Part shown: positions 1 to 7,262 of the stretch, piece by piece
How positions within the stretch are numbered: position 1 is the stretch's first letter
Layout of the letters: each line of letters opens with the position of its first letter
Assembly (NCBI GenBank): GCA_016291135.1
Contig: JAEFAE010000003.1
Coordinates: 1 to 64,000, forward strand
Reading direction: 5' to 3'
Source: Bacteroidales bacterium
GTDB taxonomy: Bacteria; Bacteroidota; Bacteroidia; Bacteroidales; F082
Length of the DNA: 64,000 bases
Translations under genes and position numbers: made by a program
Notes under the pieces: model-generated
Databases searched by the model: none
The model's input: only the letters and a program-made list of their open reading frames with translations
What the model was told of the DNA's origin: nothing

Positions 1-2
1 TT

Positions 3-284
3 GCTCCGCTGCTTGACGGCCAAGCCGTCAAGATCCAGACGGAGCAGGGCACCTTCACGGCGACGGCCACCGATGACAGCCTCACAGTCACCTACGAGGC
101 AGAACCCGAGCCAGTCCACTTCTCCGATACGTTGCACTATTCGCAAGTAGTCGTCGAGGAGCCGCCTCCAGCGAAGAAGAAGCCGCCTGCCTTTATGTGG
201 TTTCTGCTCGGTATGGTTGTGGTGTTGCTGGCTGTCATCATTACCGCTATTGTAATTGTGATCAAGATGGTGAAGGTCTCCTGA
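3..284 (+). CDS. C-terminal part of a tail-anchored membrane protein (partial)
   Basis: The reading frame is open from the left edge (frame of base 3) to TGA at 282-284, giving about 93 residues. After a polar region there is a proline/lysine stretch (EEPPPAKKKPPA) and then one strongly hydrophobic segment (FMWFLLGMVVVLLAVIITAIVIVI) ending in KMVKVS. This suggests an extracytoplasmic or cytoplasmic domain anchored by a C-terminal helix. The family is not recognisable from this fragment. A terminator hairpin overlaps the stop codon, which supports this as the true gene end. Confidence 0.7.
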   Translation, partial: APLLDGQAVKIQTEQGTFTATATDDSLTVTYEAEPEPVHFSDTLHYSQVVVEEPPPAKKKPPAFMWFLLGMVVVLLAVIITAIVIVIKMVKVS

Positions 285-302
285 TGGAGGCCTTCTCCTT
301 TT
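272..302 (+). terminator. Rho-independent terminator overlapping the stop codon
   Basis: GAAGGTCTCC (272-281), a TGAT loop containing the stop codon, and GGAGGCCTTC (286-295) form a 10-bp stem with one G-T pair. It is followed by a T-rich run (299-304). Confidence 0.75.
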
Positions 303-322
303 TTAATTATACCTCAGTCGGC

Positions 323-551
323 CAAAGGTTGCGGGGGAGGGCTTCACATCTTTTAGGAAGCTTATTGGCCGCAACCTTTGTCCGCCTTCGGCTAATAGTG
401 GGTTTGCGTTTTCCCGCTCTCGTTTCTCATCCTCGGTCGGTCATCTGCAAATCCACTCCAGCAATTTAATCGATTCGGAGGGCTGCCTGTCTGCCGAAGG
501 CTGCGGGAGAAGCCCGTCCCCGGTGGGGAAGCTTTGGCCCCGCAGCCTTCG
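323..551. repeat. Two related long-stem hairpin elements
   Basis: Element 1 has arms CAAAGGTTGCGG (323-334) and CCGCAACCTTTG (369-380). Element 2 has arms CGAAGGCTGCGGG (495-507) and CCCGCAGCCTTCG (539-551). The arms differ between elements at two stem positions and both differences are compensated on the other arm. Both elements carry GAAGCTT just before the right arm. No convincing coding frame spans the stretch. Function unknown. Confidence 0.65.
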
Positions 552-625
552 TCAGCCAGTCAGGCTCCAGTCCGTCCCTTGGAGGGGAGGGGAAGCGCAT
601 CAAAGCGCACCTTATTATTATATAG

Positions 626-654
626 TTGTGTTTTCCGAAAAAGCTGTATCTTTG
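626..654 (+). promoter_or_regulatory. Bacteroidota promoter for the candidate small RNA
   Basis: The -7 element TATCTTTG lies at 647-654, with TTG at 626-628, 18 bases upstream. Transcription would start near 658-661. Confidence 0.65.
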
Positions 655-658
655 TCTC

Positions 659-752
659 GCTTTAGACGGCCATCTATCCGGCTAAAGCTATCCCATTTCT
701 CTAATGGGTTATCTATATTTGCGTGAGCCGCCTCGAAAGGGGCGGCTTTTTT
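659..752 (+). ncRNA. Candidate free-standing small RNA, about 95 nt
   Basis: A strong promoter and a strong terminator lie about 95 bases apart with no open frame of note between them. The predicted transcript folds into three hairpins: GCTTTAG/CTAAAGC (659-665 with 682-688), CCCATT/AATGGG (692-697 with 703-708), and the terminator GCCGCC/GGCGGC (727-732 with 741-746) followed by T6. I do not recognise a named family. It could also be a leader or attenuator remnant, but no gene follows on this strand for more than 2 kb. Confidence 0.5.
726..752 (+). terminator. Terminator ending the candidate small RNA
   Basis: AGCCGCC / GGCGGCT stem around TCGAAAGG, followed by TTTTTT (747-752). The T-run is only on the + strand side, so it does not serve the tRNA genes. 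Confidence 0.75.
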
Positions 753-862
753 GATGTCTTTTTGTTCCCGAAAAACATGAAATTCCACAAGAAAATCAAA
801 GTCAAATTTGTGTCCATTTTCGAAAGTCTGAGTGCAAATGGAGTGCAAATTTTGATTTTTCC

Positions 863-900
863 AAAAAATTGAGGGAGTTGCGAACGCTCGTAACTCCCTC
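863..900 (-). terminator. Terminator of the tRNA-Ser/tRNA-Pro transcript
   Basis: GAGGGAGTT (871-879) pairs with AACTCCCTC (892-900). Reading the minus strand, the stem is followed by AATTTTTT (863-870). It lies 12 bases past the tRNA-Pro gene. Confidence 0.75.
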
Positions 901-912
901 ATTTTCAGTTTG

Positions 913-987
913 TCGGGGCAAAAGGATTCGAACCTTCGACCCCCTGCTCCCAAAGCAGGTGCGCTAGCCGGACTGCGCCATACCCCG
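913..987 (-). tRNA. tRNA-Pro (anticodon TGG)
   Basis: A full cloverleaf can be read on the minus strand. The acceptor stem is CGGGGTA/TGCCCCG, the anticodon stem-loop is CCTGC-TTTGGGA-GCAGG, and the T-loop is GGTTCGAATCC. The discriminator base is A and the CCA end is not encoded. It lies 38 bases downstream of tRNA-Ser and before a shared terminator. Confidence 0.95.
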
Positions 988-1025
988 AAACAAAAAACGA
1001 TGCGTAGAGCATCGTGTTTTGTGTG

Positions 1026-1114
1026 CGGAGAAGGGGGGATTCGAACCCCCGGTACCCCTTGCGGGATACGACAGTTTAGCAAACTGTTGGTTTCAGCCAC
1101 TCACCCACCTCTCC
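1026..1114 (-). tRNA. tRNA-Ser (anticodon GCT)
   Basis: This is a class II tRNA of 89 nt with a long variable arm (GTATCCCGCAAGGGGTAC). The acceptor stem is GGAGAGG/CTTCTCC, the anticodon arm is ACAGT-TTGCTAA-ACTGT, the T-arm is GGGGGTTCGAATCCCCC, and the discriminator is G. CCA is not encoded. Confidence 0.95.
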
Positions 1115-1133
1115 GTGGTGCGAATTGCGACTG

Positions 1134-1163
1134 CAAAAATAGTGGTTTTGACGTTACCTGCAA
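1134..1163 (-). promoter_or_regulatory. Promoter of the tRNA pair
   Basis: On the minus strand, TATTTTTG (1134-1141) is preceded after 19 bases by TTG (1161-1163), matching the Bacteroidota primary-sigma consensus. The tRNA-Ser 5' end is 20 bases downstream. Confidence 0.7.
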
Positions 1164-1215
1164 CGTTTTTTTGCCAAAAAAATCAAAAAAAATCATAAAA
1201 CATTGATAATCAATG

Positions 1216-1464
1216 CTATGATTCTTTTTCATCGTCGAATAGCAACAGTTGGTTCTCGGTGACGTAGAGTTCGGCCGGCACTTCGTATTCATACGTGCTG
1301 ATGAAACGCGAGATGCTGCGCTTGATCAGCTTGATGGGCGTAGTGCGACGGGCTTTGCAGTAGTTTCTGAGGGAGCGGTACTGTCCCCTCGAGAGCTTGA
1401 AGGTGATCGCGTGGTATTGGTAGCTTGCACGCGACCGCTTGTTCTTTTTGGCTTTTCCCACCAT
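1216..1464 (-). CDS. Small basic protein, possible ribbon-helix-helix fold
   Basis: 82 residues with a lysine/arginine-rich N-terminus and an acidic C-terminus. The middle reads as a strand (HAITFKLS) followed by two helices (RGQYRSLRNYCKARR and PIKLIKRSISRFI), a layout like ribbon-helix-helix DNA-binding proteins. That assignment is inference from pattern only. It starts 45 bases after the glmM stop on the same strand and is probably cotranscribed with it. It ends about 75 bases before the tRNA promoter. Confidence 0.6.
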   Translation of the reverse strand: MVGKAKKNKRSRASYQYHAITFKLSRGQYRSLRNYCKARRTTPIKLIKRSISRFISTYEYEVPAELYVTENQLLLFDDEKES

Positions 1465-1509
1465 GGTATATCGTTTTGAGTTGTTTGCAAATGAAGGACG
1501 CAGGTCGGC

Positions 1510-2877
1510 TTACAGCTGCTCGGCGACCAGGTTGCCCAGCCGCTCGGCCTCGGCCACCGTCTTGCCCTCGGAGTAGATCCGGATGATGGGCTCGGTGTTC
1601 GACTTGCGCAGGTGCACCCATCCCTCCTCGAAGTCGATCTTGACGCCGTCGATGGTGGTGACCTTTTCGTCCTTGAACTTTTCGGCAACGGAAGCCAGGA
1701 TGCGGTCCACATCCATCTCGGGCGTGAGTTGCTTCTTGTTTTTCGACATGAAATAAGCCGGGTAGGTGGTGCGCAGTTCGGAGCATTTGATGCGTTTCTC
1801 GGCCAGCTGGGTGAGGAAAAGGGCGGTGCCCACCAGGGCGTCGCGTCCGTAGTGGAGGGCGGGGTAGATGACGCCGCCGTTGCCTTCGCCGCCGATGACG
1901 GCGCCGACTTCTTTCATCTTCTCAACTACGTTGACCTCACCTACCGCGGCGGCGAAGTATTCCTGCCCATGGGCATGGGTGACGTCGCGCAGGGCACGGG
2001 TGGAGGAGAGGTTCGACACGGTGGGGCCGGGGGTGTGCCGCAGGATGAAGTCGGCCACCGACACCAAGGTGTACTCCTCGCCGAAGAGCTCGCCGTCTTC
2101 CTTCACGAAGACGAGGCGGTCCACGTCGGGATCGACGACGACGCCGAAGTCGCAGTGCTGTTCCTTGACGTAACGGCAGATGTCGGTGAGGTTCTGGGCC
2201 AGGGGCTCCGGCGTATGGGCGAAGCGGCCCGTGGGCTCGCAGTTCAGCTCCAGGATGGTCTCGACATCGAGGGCACGCAGCATCTTGGGGATGGCGATGC
2301 CGCCCGTGGAGTTGACCGCATCAACGGCGACCTTGAAATGGGCAGCCTGGATGGCCTCGCGGTTGATGAGCGGGAGGTCGAGCACCATCTGCACATGACG
2401 GTCGATCCAGCCATCCACCTGTTCATAATGGCCGATGTCCTCGATGGGTACAAAGGCGAAGTCGTCGCGTGCGGCCACGTCGAGCAGCCAGGCGCCGTCG
2501 GCGGCGGAGATGAACTCGCCATGGCGGTTGAGGAGCTTGAGGGCGTTCCATTGCTGGGGGTTGTGGCTGGCGGTGATGATAATGCCGGCATCGGCGTTCA
2601 GGCCGGTGACGGCGATCTCGGTGGTGGGGGTGGTGCTGAGCCCGATGTCGAGCACGTCGGCGCCCATGGCTTGCAGGGTGCCGCACACCACTTGGTTGAC
2701 GAGGAAACCAGAGAGACGGGCGTCGCGTCCCACCACGATGCGGGGACGGGGGACGTCGCGTTGGACAAACTTCACGAAAGCGGCGGTGAACTTCACCATG
2801 TCGATGGGAGTGAGGTTGTCGCCTGGCTGGCCACCGATGGTGCCGCGGATGCCGGAAATGGATTTGATCAGTGTCAT
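1510..2877 (-). CDS. glmM: Phosphoglucosamine mutase-type phosphohexomutase
   Basis: 455 residues with every hallmark of the alpha-D-phosphohexomutase superfamily. These are the phosphoserine loop TASHNP (about 102-107, Ser104), the Mg-binding loop DPDVDR (249-254), the sugar-binding loop GEGNGG (329-334) and the phosphate-binding loop RKSNTEP (424-430). GlmM converts glucosamine-6-P to glucosamine-1-P for UDP-GlcNAc, peptidoglycan and lipid A synthesis. The Bacteroidota orthologues are annotated GlmM, but substrate choice between GlcN, Glc and Man cannot be read from motifs. A paralogue lies at 4018-5364. Start chosen at the ATG before TLIKSISGIRG. Confidence 0.88.
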   Translation of the reverse strand: MTLIKSISGIRGTIGGQPGDNLTPIDMVKFTAAFVKFVQRDVPRPRIVVGRDARLSGFLVNQVVCGTLQAMGADVLDIGLSTTPTTEIAVTGLNADAGIIITASHNPQQWNALKLLNRHGEFISAADGAWLLDVAARDDFAFVPIEDIGHYEQVDGWIDRHVQMVLDLPLINREAIQAAHFKVAVDAVNSTGGIAIPKMLRALDVETILELNCEPTGRFAHTPEPLAQNLTDICRYVKEQHCDFGVVVDPDVDRLVFVKEDGELFGEEYTLVSVADFILRHTPGPTVSNLSSTRALRDVTHAHGQEYFAAAVGEVNVVEKMKEVGAVIGGEGNGGVIYPALHYGRDALVGTALFLTQLAEKRIKCSELRTTYPAYFMSKNKKQLTPEMDVDRILASVAEKFKDEKVTTIDGVKIDFEEGWVHLRKSNTEPIIRIYSEGKTVAEAERLGNLVAEQL

Positions 2878-2932
2878 GTTATACTAAAATGTTATTTGTT
2901 GCGTTTTGTGGAAGATTAAAATGCAAATGTAC

Positions 2933-2940
2933 TACTTTTG
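2933..2940 (+). promoter_or_regulatory. -7 element upstream of the MORN-like secreted protein
   Basis: TACTTTTG matches TAnnTTTG. The nearest TTTG upstream (2905-2908) is 24 bases away, longer than usual. Confidence 0.4.
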
Positions 2941-2956
2941 TAAATAAAAACAAAAT

Positions 2957-3577
2957 ATGGGAAAAATACGCCTCCTTTTCTTGCTGCTCCTTCCGCTGAC
3001 CGTGTTTGCACAGGAGTATAACCGTACCGACGACAAAGGCCGCCGCCAGGGTGTCTGGGTCGACTTCCATCCCAATGGGCAGAAGCGCTACGAGGGCCAG
3101 TTCAAGAATGACGTTTGCGTGGGCGAGTTCAAATACTACGACGAGCAGGGGAGGCTGAAGGCCAGCAACCAGTTCGACAAGTCGGGGACCCGGGCGCTCA
3201 ACAAGAGCTACGCCTCCAACGGCACGCTCATCGCCACGGGCTATTATGTCAACCAGAAAAAGGAAGGGGAGTGGCGTTACTTCTCGAAAGACAACGGGAA
3301 ACTGATTCTTGTCGAGGAAAACCGCAACGGCAAGGTGCATGGCGCCTCGAAGGTGTATTACGACACCGGGGTCTTGATGACCGAATGCCAATATGAGAAT
3401 GGGTTGCGCGAAGGAACGGCCAAGACGTATTATCCCTCAGGGGCCCTCAAGGAAACCGGGGCGTTCCTCCACGGAGAGAAGACCGGGATGTGGACGACGT
3501 ATAACGAAGATGGCGACGTCGTCAGTACCGAAAACTACACGAAGCCGACGGGGATGGAACCCCTTCGGCCCCAATAA
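2957..3577 (+). CDS. Secreted MORN-like repeat protein
   Basis: 206 residues with a clear signal peptide (MGKIRLLFLLLLPLTVFAQ). The rest is a series of repeats of the type G-x-W/YFPNGxxxxEGxY: RQGVWVDFHPNGQKRYEGQF, KVHGASKVYYDTGVLMTECQ, REGTAKTYYPSGALKETGAF, KTGMWTTYNEDGDVVSTENY. This is the toxin-antitoxin YwqK/MORN-variant family common in secreted Bacteroidota proteins. Its function is not known; a binding or scaffold role is typical of the fold. It converges on the TPR lipoprotein with only one base between stop codons. Confidence 0.8.
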   Translation: MGKIRLLFLLLLPLTVFAQEYNRTDDKGRRQGVWVDFHPNGQKRYEGQFKNDVCVGEFKYYDEQGRLKASNQFDKSGTRALNKSYASNGTLIATGYYVNQKKEGEWRYFSKDNGKLILVEENRNGKVHGASKVYYDTGVLMTECQYENGLREGTAKTYYPSGALKETGAFLHGEKTGMWTTYNEDGDVVSTENYTKPTGMEPLRPQ

Positions 3578-3578
3578 G

Positions 3579-3989
3579 TCACTTGCAAGTCCTCACGTAG
3601 TCTTCCATGTTATCCCTACCGTGTTGTTCGGCGGCCTTATAGTAGAAACAGGCCATGTCGTAGTCCTGGCGCATGTAGTAGATCCTACCCAAGGCGAACT
3701 CGGCATCGTAGAAGCCGGGACGAAGTTCCAACGTCTTTTCGAAATTGAGGATGGCCTCGTCGTATAGGCCGCGGTTGAACTGGGTGCAGCCGAGCAGGTG
3801 ATAGGCTTCGTAGTTGCTCTTGTCGTAGCGGATGGCTTTCTGGAAGCACTCGGCCGCCTTGACGTTGTCGGCTTGGTCGTAAAACAGCTGAAGGCCTTCG
3901 TTCAAGGCGCTTCTGGACTTGGCGGGGTTCTCGCAGCCGGAGAGCACGAAGCAGCTGGCCACGAGGAGAAGGAAACACAGTCTTTTCAT
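3579..3989 (-). CDS. TPR-repeat lipoprotein
   Basis: 136 residues. The start is set at the ATG giving MKRLCFLLLVASCFVLSGC, a lipoprotein signal with lipobox LSGC. Three tetratricopeptide repeats follow (around AAECFQKAIRYDKSNYEAYHLLGC, DEAILNFEKTLELRPGFYDAEFALG and DMACFYYKAAEQHG). TPR lipoproteins usually bind partner proteins in the periplasm. It starts 28 bases after the phosphohexomutase stop and is probably in the same transcript. A longer upstream frame exists but runs inside the phosphohexomutase and lacks protein-like composition. Confidence 0.8.
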   Translation of the reverse strand: MKRLCFLLLVASCFVLSGCENPAKSRSALNEGLQLFYDQADNVKAAECFQKAIRYDKSNYEAYHLLGCTQFNRGLYDEAILNFEKTLELRPGFYDAEFALGRIYYMRQDYDMACFYYKAAEQHGRDNMEDYVRTCK

Positions 3990-4017
3990 GTCGTTAGGGT
4001 CTATCTGGATCAACGAA

Positions 4018-5364
4018 TCAGTCGGCAAAGGTATGAATAATTTCCGTAACCTGGGCGACAATGGCATCCAGCTGTTCCTTGTTTTTCGCCTCGGCGAGGA
4101 AACGCAGGTACGGCTCGGTGTTGGAAGGACGGATGTTGAACCACCAGTCGGCGTAATCGAGACGGTAACCGTCGAAGTCGAGGAAACGGTCGGGCTGTTG
4201 CAGGGCGGTGAAATGGTCTTTGACGGCGTCCATGGCTTCCTGCTTGCGGTTGAGCTTGAAGTTGATCTCGCCGGAGTTGTGGTAGGACGAGATCTCGAGG
4301 ACGATGTCGCTGAGGGTGCGGCCTTGGCGCTTGAAGGCGGCCAGTAGCCGGAGTACGATGGAGGCGGCCAACAGGGCGGAGTCGGAGTAGTAGAAGTCAC
4401 GGAAGTAATAGTGCCCGGCGAGTTCGCCGCCGTAGGCACCGTCGAGTTCCCTGAGCTTGAGGGCGGCGTAGGCGCGCCCCACCCGCCAGGTGACGACTTC
4501 GGCCTGGTAGCGGTCGAGGTATTCCTGGATGGCCCGCGAGCTGCGGATGTCCTGCAGGACGATACCCTGGTCGTGTCGTTGTCCGAGGAAGTAGTTGCCC
4601 AGGAAGGCGATCATCAGGTCGGGCGAGATGAACTGTCCCTTCTCGTCGATGAAGGTGATGCGGTCGGCGTCGCCGTCGAAGAGCAGGCCGATGTCGCAGC
4701 CCTCCTTCAGGACCAGCTCCTTGATCTGCTGTTGGCTGGCTGCCTCCAGCGGGTTGGGCTCATGGCTGGGGAACCGGCCGTCGGGGGTGTCGTTGATGTA
4801 ATGCGCCGGTCCGACGAGTTCATGGACGAAGAGGGAGGACATGCCGCTGCTGCAGTCCACTGCGATGTTGAGGTTGGAGCAGTCGCCGACATATTGGCGT
4901 TGGAAGGCCAGGTAGTCGTCTCTCACTTCCTTGTGGCGGATGACGCCCCGGGTAGCGGCGACCGGACAGGGCTGGTCGCTCTCCACCAAGGCCTCGAGAC
5001 AGTTCAGCCCGGTGTCGTAGCCGACGGGAAGGGCGTTGGTCTTGGAGATCTTGAGCCCGTTATGGTCTTTGGGGTTGTGCGAGGCGGTGATCATCACCGA
5101 GGCGTCGTATCCGTAACGGGCCGTGCTCCAATAGACCATGGGGGTGGTGGAGAGGCCGATATCGTCCACGTTGACGCCGGCGTCGGTGAGGCCCTGGGTG
5201 AGGTTCTCGAACAGGGTGTCGGACGACAGTCTCATGTCGCGTCCCACGAGAAAGGTGTCGGCCTGCAGGATCTGCGGCAGGAAATAACCGATGCGGTAGG
5301 CGATGGTCTCGTTGAGGTCTTTGCCCCATTCACCACGGATGTCGTATGCTTTGAATGCTTTCAT
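4018..5364 (-). CDS. Phosphomannomutase/phosphoglucomutase
   Basis: 448 residues. Catalytic serine loop TASHNP (93-98), metal loop DGDADR (230-235), sugar loop GELAGHYYF (313-321) and phosphate loop RPSNTEP (412-418) are all present. GELAGHYYF and the start MKAFKAYDIRG are typical of the ManB/AlgC branch that interconverts hexose-6-P and hexose-1-P for GDP-mannose or UDP-glucose supply. A repeat array of about 150 bases separates it from mltG upstream. Confidence 0.88.
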   Translation of the reverse strand: MKAFKAYDIRGEWGKDLNETIAYRIGYFLPQILQADTFLVGRDMRLSSDTLFENLTQGLTDAGVNVDDIGLSTTPMVYWSTARYGYDASVMITASHNPKDHNGLKISKTNALPVGYDTGLNCLEALVESDQPCPVAATRGVIRHKEVRDDYLAFQRQYVGDCSNLNIAVDCSSGMSSLFVHELVGPAHYINDTPDGRFPSHEPNPLEAASQQQIKELVLKEGCDIGLLFDGDADRITFIDEKGQFISPDLMIAFLGNYFLGQRHDQGIVLQDIRSSRAIQEYLDRYQAEVVTWRVGRAYAALKLRELDGAYGGELAGHYYFRDFYYSDSALLAASIVLRLLAAFKRQGRTLSDIVLEISSYHNSGEINFKLNRKQEAMDAVKDHFTALQQPDRFLDFDGYRLDYADWWFNIRPSNTEPYLRFLAEAKNKEQLDAIVAQVTEIIHTFAD

Positions 5365-5387
5365 ATATAGGTGTTTTTATAATATTT

Positions 5388-5545
5388 CGTTCCAGGGGTT
5401 TTCAACCCCTTTTCGTTCCAGGGGTTTTCAACCCCGTGGCTACCAACAGGTAACCCCGATGGGGTTTTTCGACAGACAACCCCGATGGGGTTTTTCGACA
5501 GGTAACCCCGATGGGGTTTGTCGACTTGGCGCCCCTAATGGGGTA
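5388..5545. repeat. Modular hairpin repeat array A
   Basis: Two copies of a 22-base module (starting 5388 and 5414; core CCAGGGGTTTTCAACCCC) are followed by the linker GTGGCTACCAACAGG. Four tandem copies of a 26-base module follow, with CCCC-GAT-GGGG palindromes starting at 5454, 5480, 5506 and, diverged, 5532. The last copy overlaps the mltG stop codon. The same two modules recur in arrays at 16270 and 24153. Confidence 0.9.
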
Positions 5546-6602
5546 ATTTGGAGAGCGCCCGCTGGTACCGTTCCGCGTTGCGGTTGTGTTCCGTGAGGGT
5601 CTTGGCGAAGTTGTGGTAGCCGGAGAAGTCCTCCTTGGCGCAAAAATAATAAAAATGATGTTGCTCCGCATTCAGCACCGCATTAATCGATGCGAGGGAA
5701 GGGATGCAGATGGGCCCAGGAGGCAAGCCGGGGTATTTATAGGTGTTGTAGGGCGACTCCACCTCCTTGTGGACGTTGAGCACGCGTTTCAACTCGAAAT
5801 CGCCCAGGGCAAAGACCAGGGTGGGGTCAGCCTGCAGTAGCCAGCCGTCGCGGAGCCGGTTCAGATAGACCCCGGCGATGCGCGCCATCTCGTCGGTCTT
5901 GTTGGTCTCCTTGTCGACGATGGAGGCCAGGATGCTGACTTGGATCGGGGTGAGTCCCTTGGCCTTGGCCAGGTTGCGGCGCTCTTCGTTCCAGTACTTG
6001 TCGTATTCCTGCTTCATCCGATCCACAAACGGCTTCGCTCCGGTGTTCCAGTAGAACTCGTAGGTGTTGGGCAGGAACAGGGCAGGGAGGGTGCGACGGT
6101 CGAATCCCAAGGAGTCCAAGGTCTTCCTATCGTTGAGATAACTCACTATTTCCATGGAGTCCGCTTCGATCTGTTGGGCGATCCTTCCTGCCAGTCCGTT
6201 GATGTCGCGTTGGTTGTTGAAGGTGACCTTCACGGGGGTCTGCAAGCCGCCGCGCAGCATGTTGGTGAGCTGTCGGTTGCTCATCCCGTCGCGCAGGACG
6301 TAATGTCCGGGATGGATGTGGTTGGGGTAGTCGCGCTTGGCACACAGCCACTCAAAGCGGCTGGGGTTGGCGATCAGGTCGTGTGCATAGAGCGAGTCCT
6401 TCACCTGTTGGTAGTCCGCATGGGAGGGGATGTAGAGATGGAAGGCCTGTTGGTCGGGGGTCCGGACGATGGGGCGCATGACGGTTTGGAACAGCCAATA
6501 GCCCGCCAGGGCGGCGATGAGCAGCAATAGGCTGAATACCAGTAGGATGATTCGTGTGGTACGGCGTCTTTTCTTTTGTCGGGCTTGAAAGGATGCTTTC
6601 AT
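5535..6602 (-). CDS. mltG: Endolytic peptidoglycan transglycosylase MltG
   Basis: 355 residues. A basic N-terminus and one membrane helix (about 18-38) anchor it in the inner membrane, followed by a LysM-like region and the YceG/MltG catalytic domain. The family's catalytic glutamate sits in ASIVDKETN (Glu232), and the conserved YNTYKYPGLPPGPICIPS block is intact. MltG cleaves nascent glycan strands and sets their length. The last codons (TTA CCC CAT TAG) lie inside the first hairpin of repeat array A. It follows the GNAT gene by three bases. Confidence 0.93.
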   Translation of the reverse strand: MKASFQARQKKRRRTTRIILLVFSLLLLIAALAGYWLFQTVMRPIVRTPDQQAFHLYIPSHADYQQVKDSLYAHDLIANPSRFEWLCAKRDYPNHIHPGHYVLRDGMSNRQLTNMLRGGLQTPVKVTFNNQRDINGLAGRIAQQIEADSMEIVSYLNDRKTLDSLGFDRRTLPALFLPNTYEFYWNTGAKPFVDRMKQEYDKYWNEERRNLAKAKGLTPIQVSILASIVDKETNKTDEMARIAGVYLNRLRDGWLLQADPTLVFALGDFELKRVLNVHKEVESPYNTYKYPGLPPGPICIPSLASINAVLNAEQHHFYYFCAKEDFSGYHNFAKTLTEHNRNAERYQRALSKLPH

Positions 6603-6605
6603 GGT

Positions 6606-7127
6606 TCAGTGGTTTGCAAGTTTTTGATAGAAGCGGACGTCGAGATATCCCTCGGGGGTCTTGATCCAGTCTTTTTGGTTTCCCCCGTACACGAAGCCCA
6701 GACCTTCGAAGAGGCGCTGGCTGGGGAGGTTGTCCTCGCCGATGAGGCAGTGCACCTGATGGACCATGAGGTCCTGAATCAGGTAGTCGAGTGTCAATTT
6801 GACAGCACGGGAAGCGAAGCCCTGTTGGCGGTAGGCCGTCTCGACGAGCACCCCGATGCCAATGCGTTGGTTGAGCGGGTCGTAGTTGAAGAGGTCCACG
6901 CTTCCGATGGGATGGTCGGCCCCTTCCACCTCGATCATCAGACGGAGCTGCCGATTGGCGATCCAGTCGCTGTTGGAGATCAGGAATTGCTCGATCTGGA
7001 ACCGGGAGGTGGGGGCGCTGGTCTCGCTTACGCGCCAGATGCTTCGGTCGTTCTCCCAGCAGTAGATCAGTCCTGCGTCGGAAGGCTCCGCGATGCGTAG
7101 TGAAAGGTTGTTGTCAGTGAGGAACAT
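6606..7127 (-). CDS. GNAT-family N-acetyltransferase (RimJ/SpeG-like)
   Basis: 173 residues. The fold signature is visible: strand-rich N-terminal half, PIGSVDLFNYDPLNQRIGIGVLV, then the acetyl-CoA pyrophosphate loop RQQGFASRA and NLPSQRLFEGLGFVYGG near the end. The pattern is closest to ribosomal-protein/spermidine acetyltransferases, but the substrate is unknown. It is the first gene of a transcript with mltG. Confidence 0.85.
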   Translation of the reverse strand: MFLTDNNLSLRIAEPSDAGLIYCWENDRSIWRVSETSAPTSRFQIEQFLISNSDWIANRQLRLMIEVEGADHPIGSVDLFNYDPLNQRIGIGVLVETAYRQQGFASRAVKLTLDYLIQDLMVHQVHCLIGEDNLPSQRLFEGLGFVYGGNQKDWIKTPEGYLDVRFYQKLANH

Positions 7128-7167
7128 GGCATATTTTTTGATTGAATCAGCGCGCGCTAATTTTTGC

Positions 7168-7200
7168 CAAAATTACACTTTTCGGCACAATAAAGGCAAA
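7168..7200 (-). promoter_or_regulatory. Promoter of the GNAT-mltG operon
   Basis: On the minus strand, TAATTTTG (7168-7175) is preceded after 21 bases by TTTG (7197-7200). Confidence 0.65.
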
Positions 7201-7262
7201 AAAAGTGCATTAATGAAGAAGACCAAAAGAAATGAACTAACCGTTTTTAGAGATTTTTTAGA

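Noticed and set aside
323..551. Integron attC sites
   Set aside because: The arms lack the RYYYAAC/GTTRRRY core sites and no integrase or cassette array is nearby.
714..721. TATATTTG as a second promoter
   Set aside because: A perfect -7 match, but transcription would start inside the terminator stem and stop within 25 bases.
618..1100. 160-residue open frame crossing both tRNA genes
   Set aside because: It covers two complete tRNAs and a terminator; chance frame.
1612..2919. 435-residue open frame on the + strand opposite glmM
   Set aside because: It lies antisense to a gene with full catalytic motifs. Its low-complexity Gly/Val/Asp composition is what the complement of a GC-rich gene gives.
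3579..4439. 286-residue version of the TPR lipoprotein
   Set aside because: The first 150 residues are a shadow of the phosphohexomutase gene; the lipoprotein signal begins at 3989.
5388..5545. CRISPR array
   Set aside because: The regular 26-base period comes from near-identical units with palindromic cores; there are no unique spacers and no cas genes.
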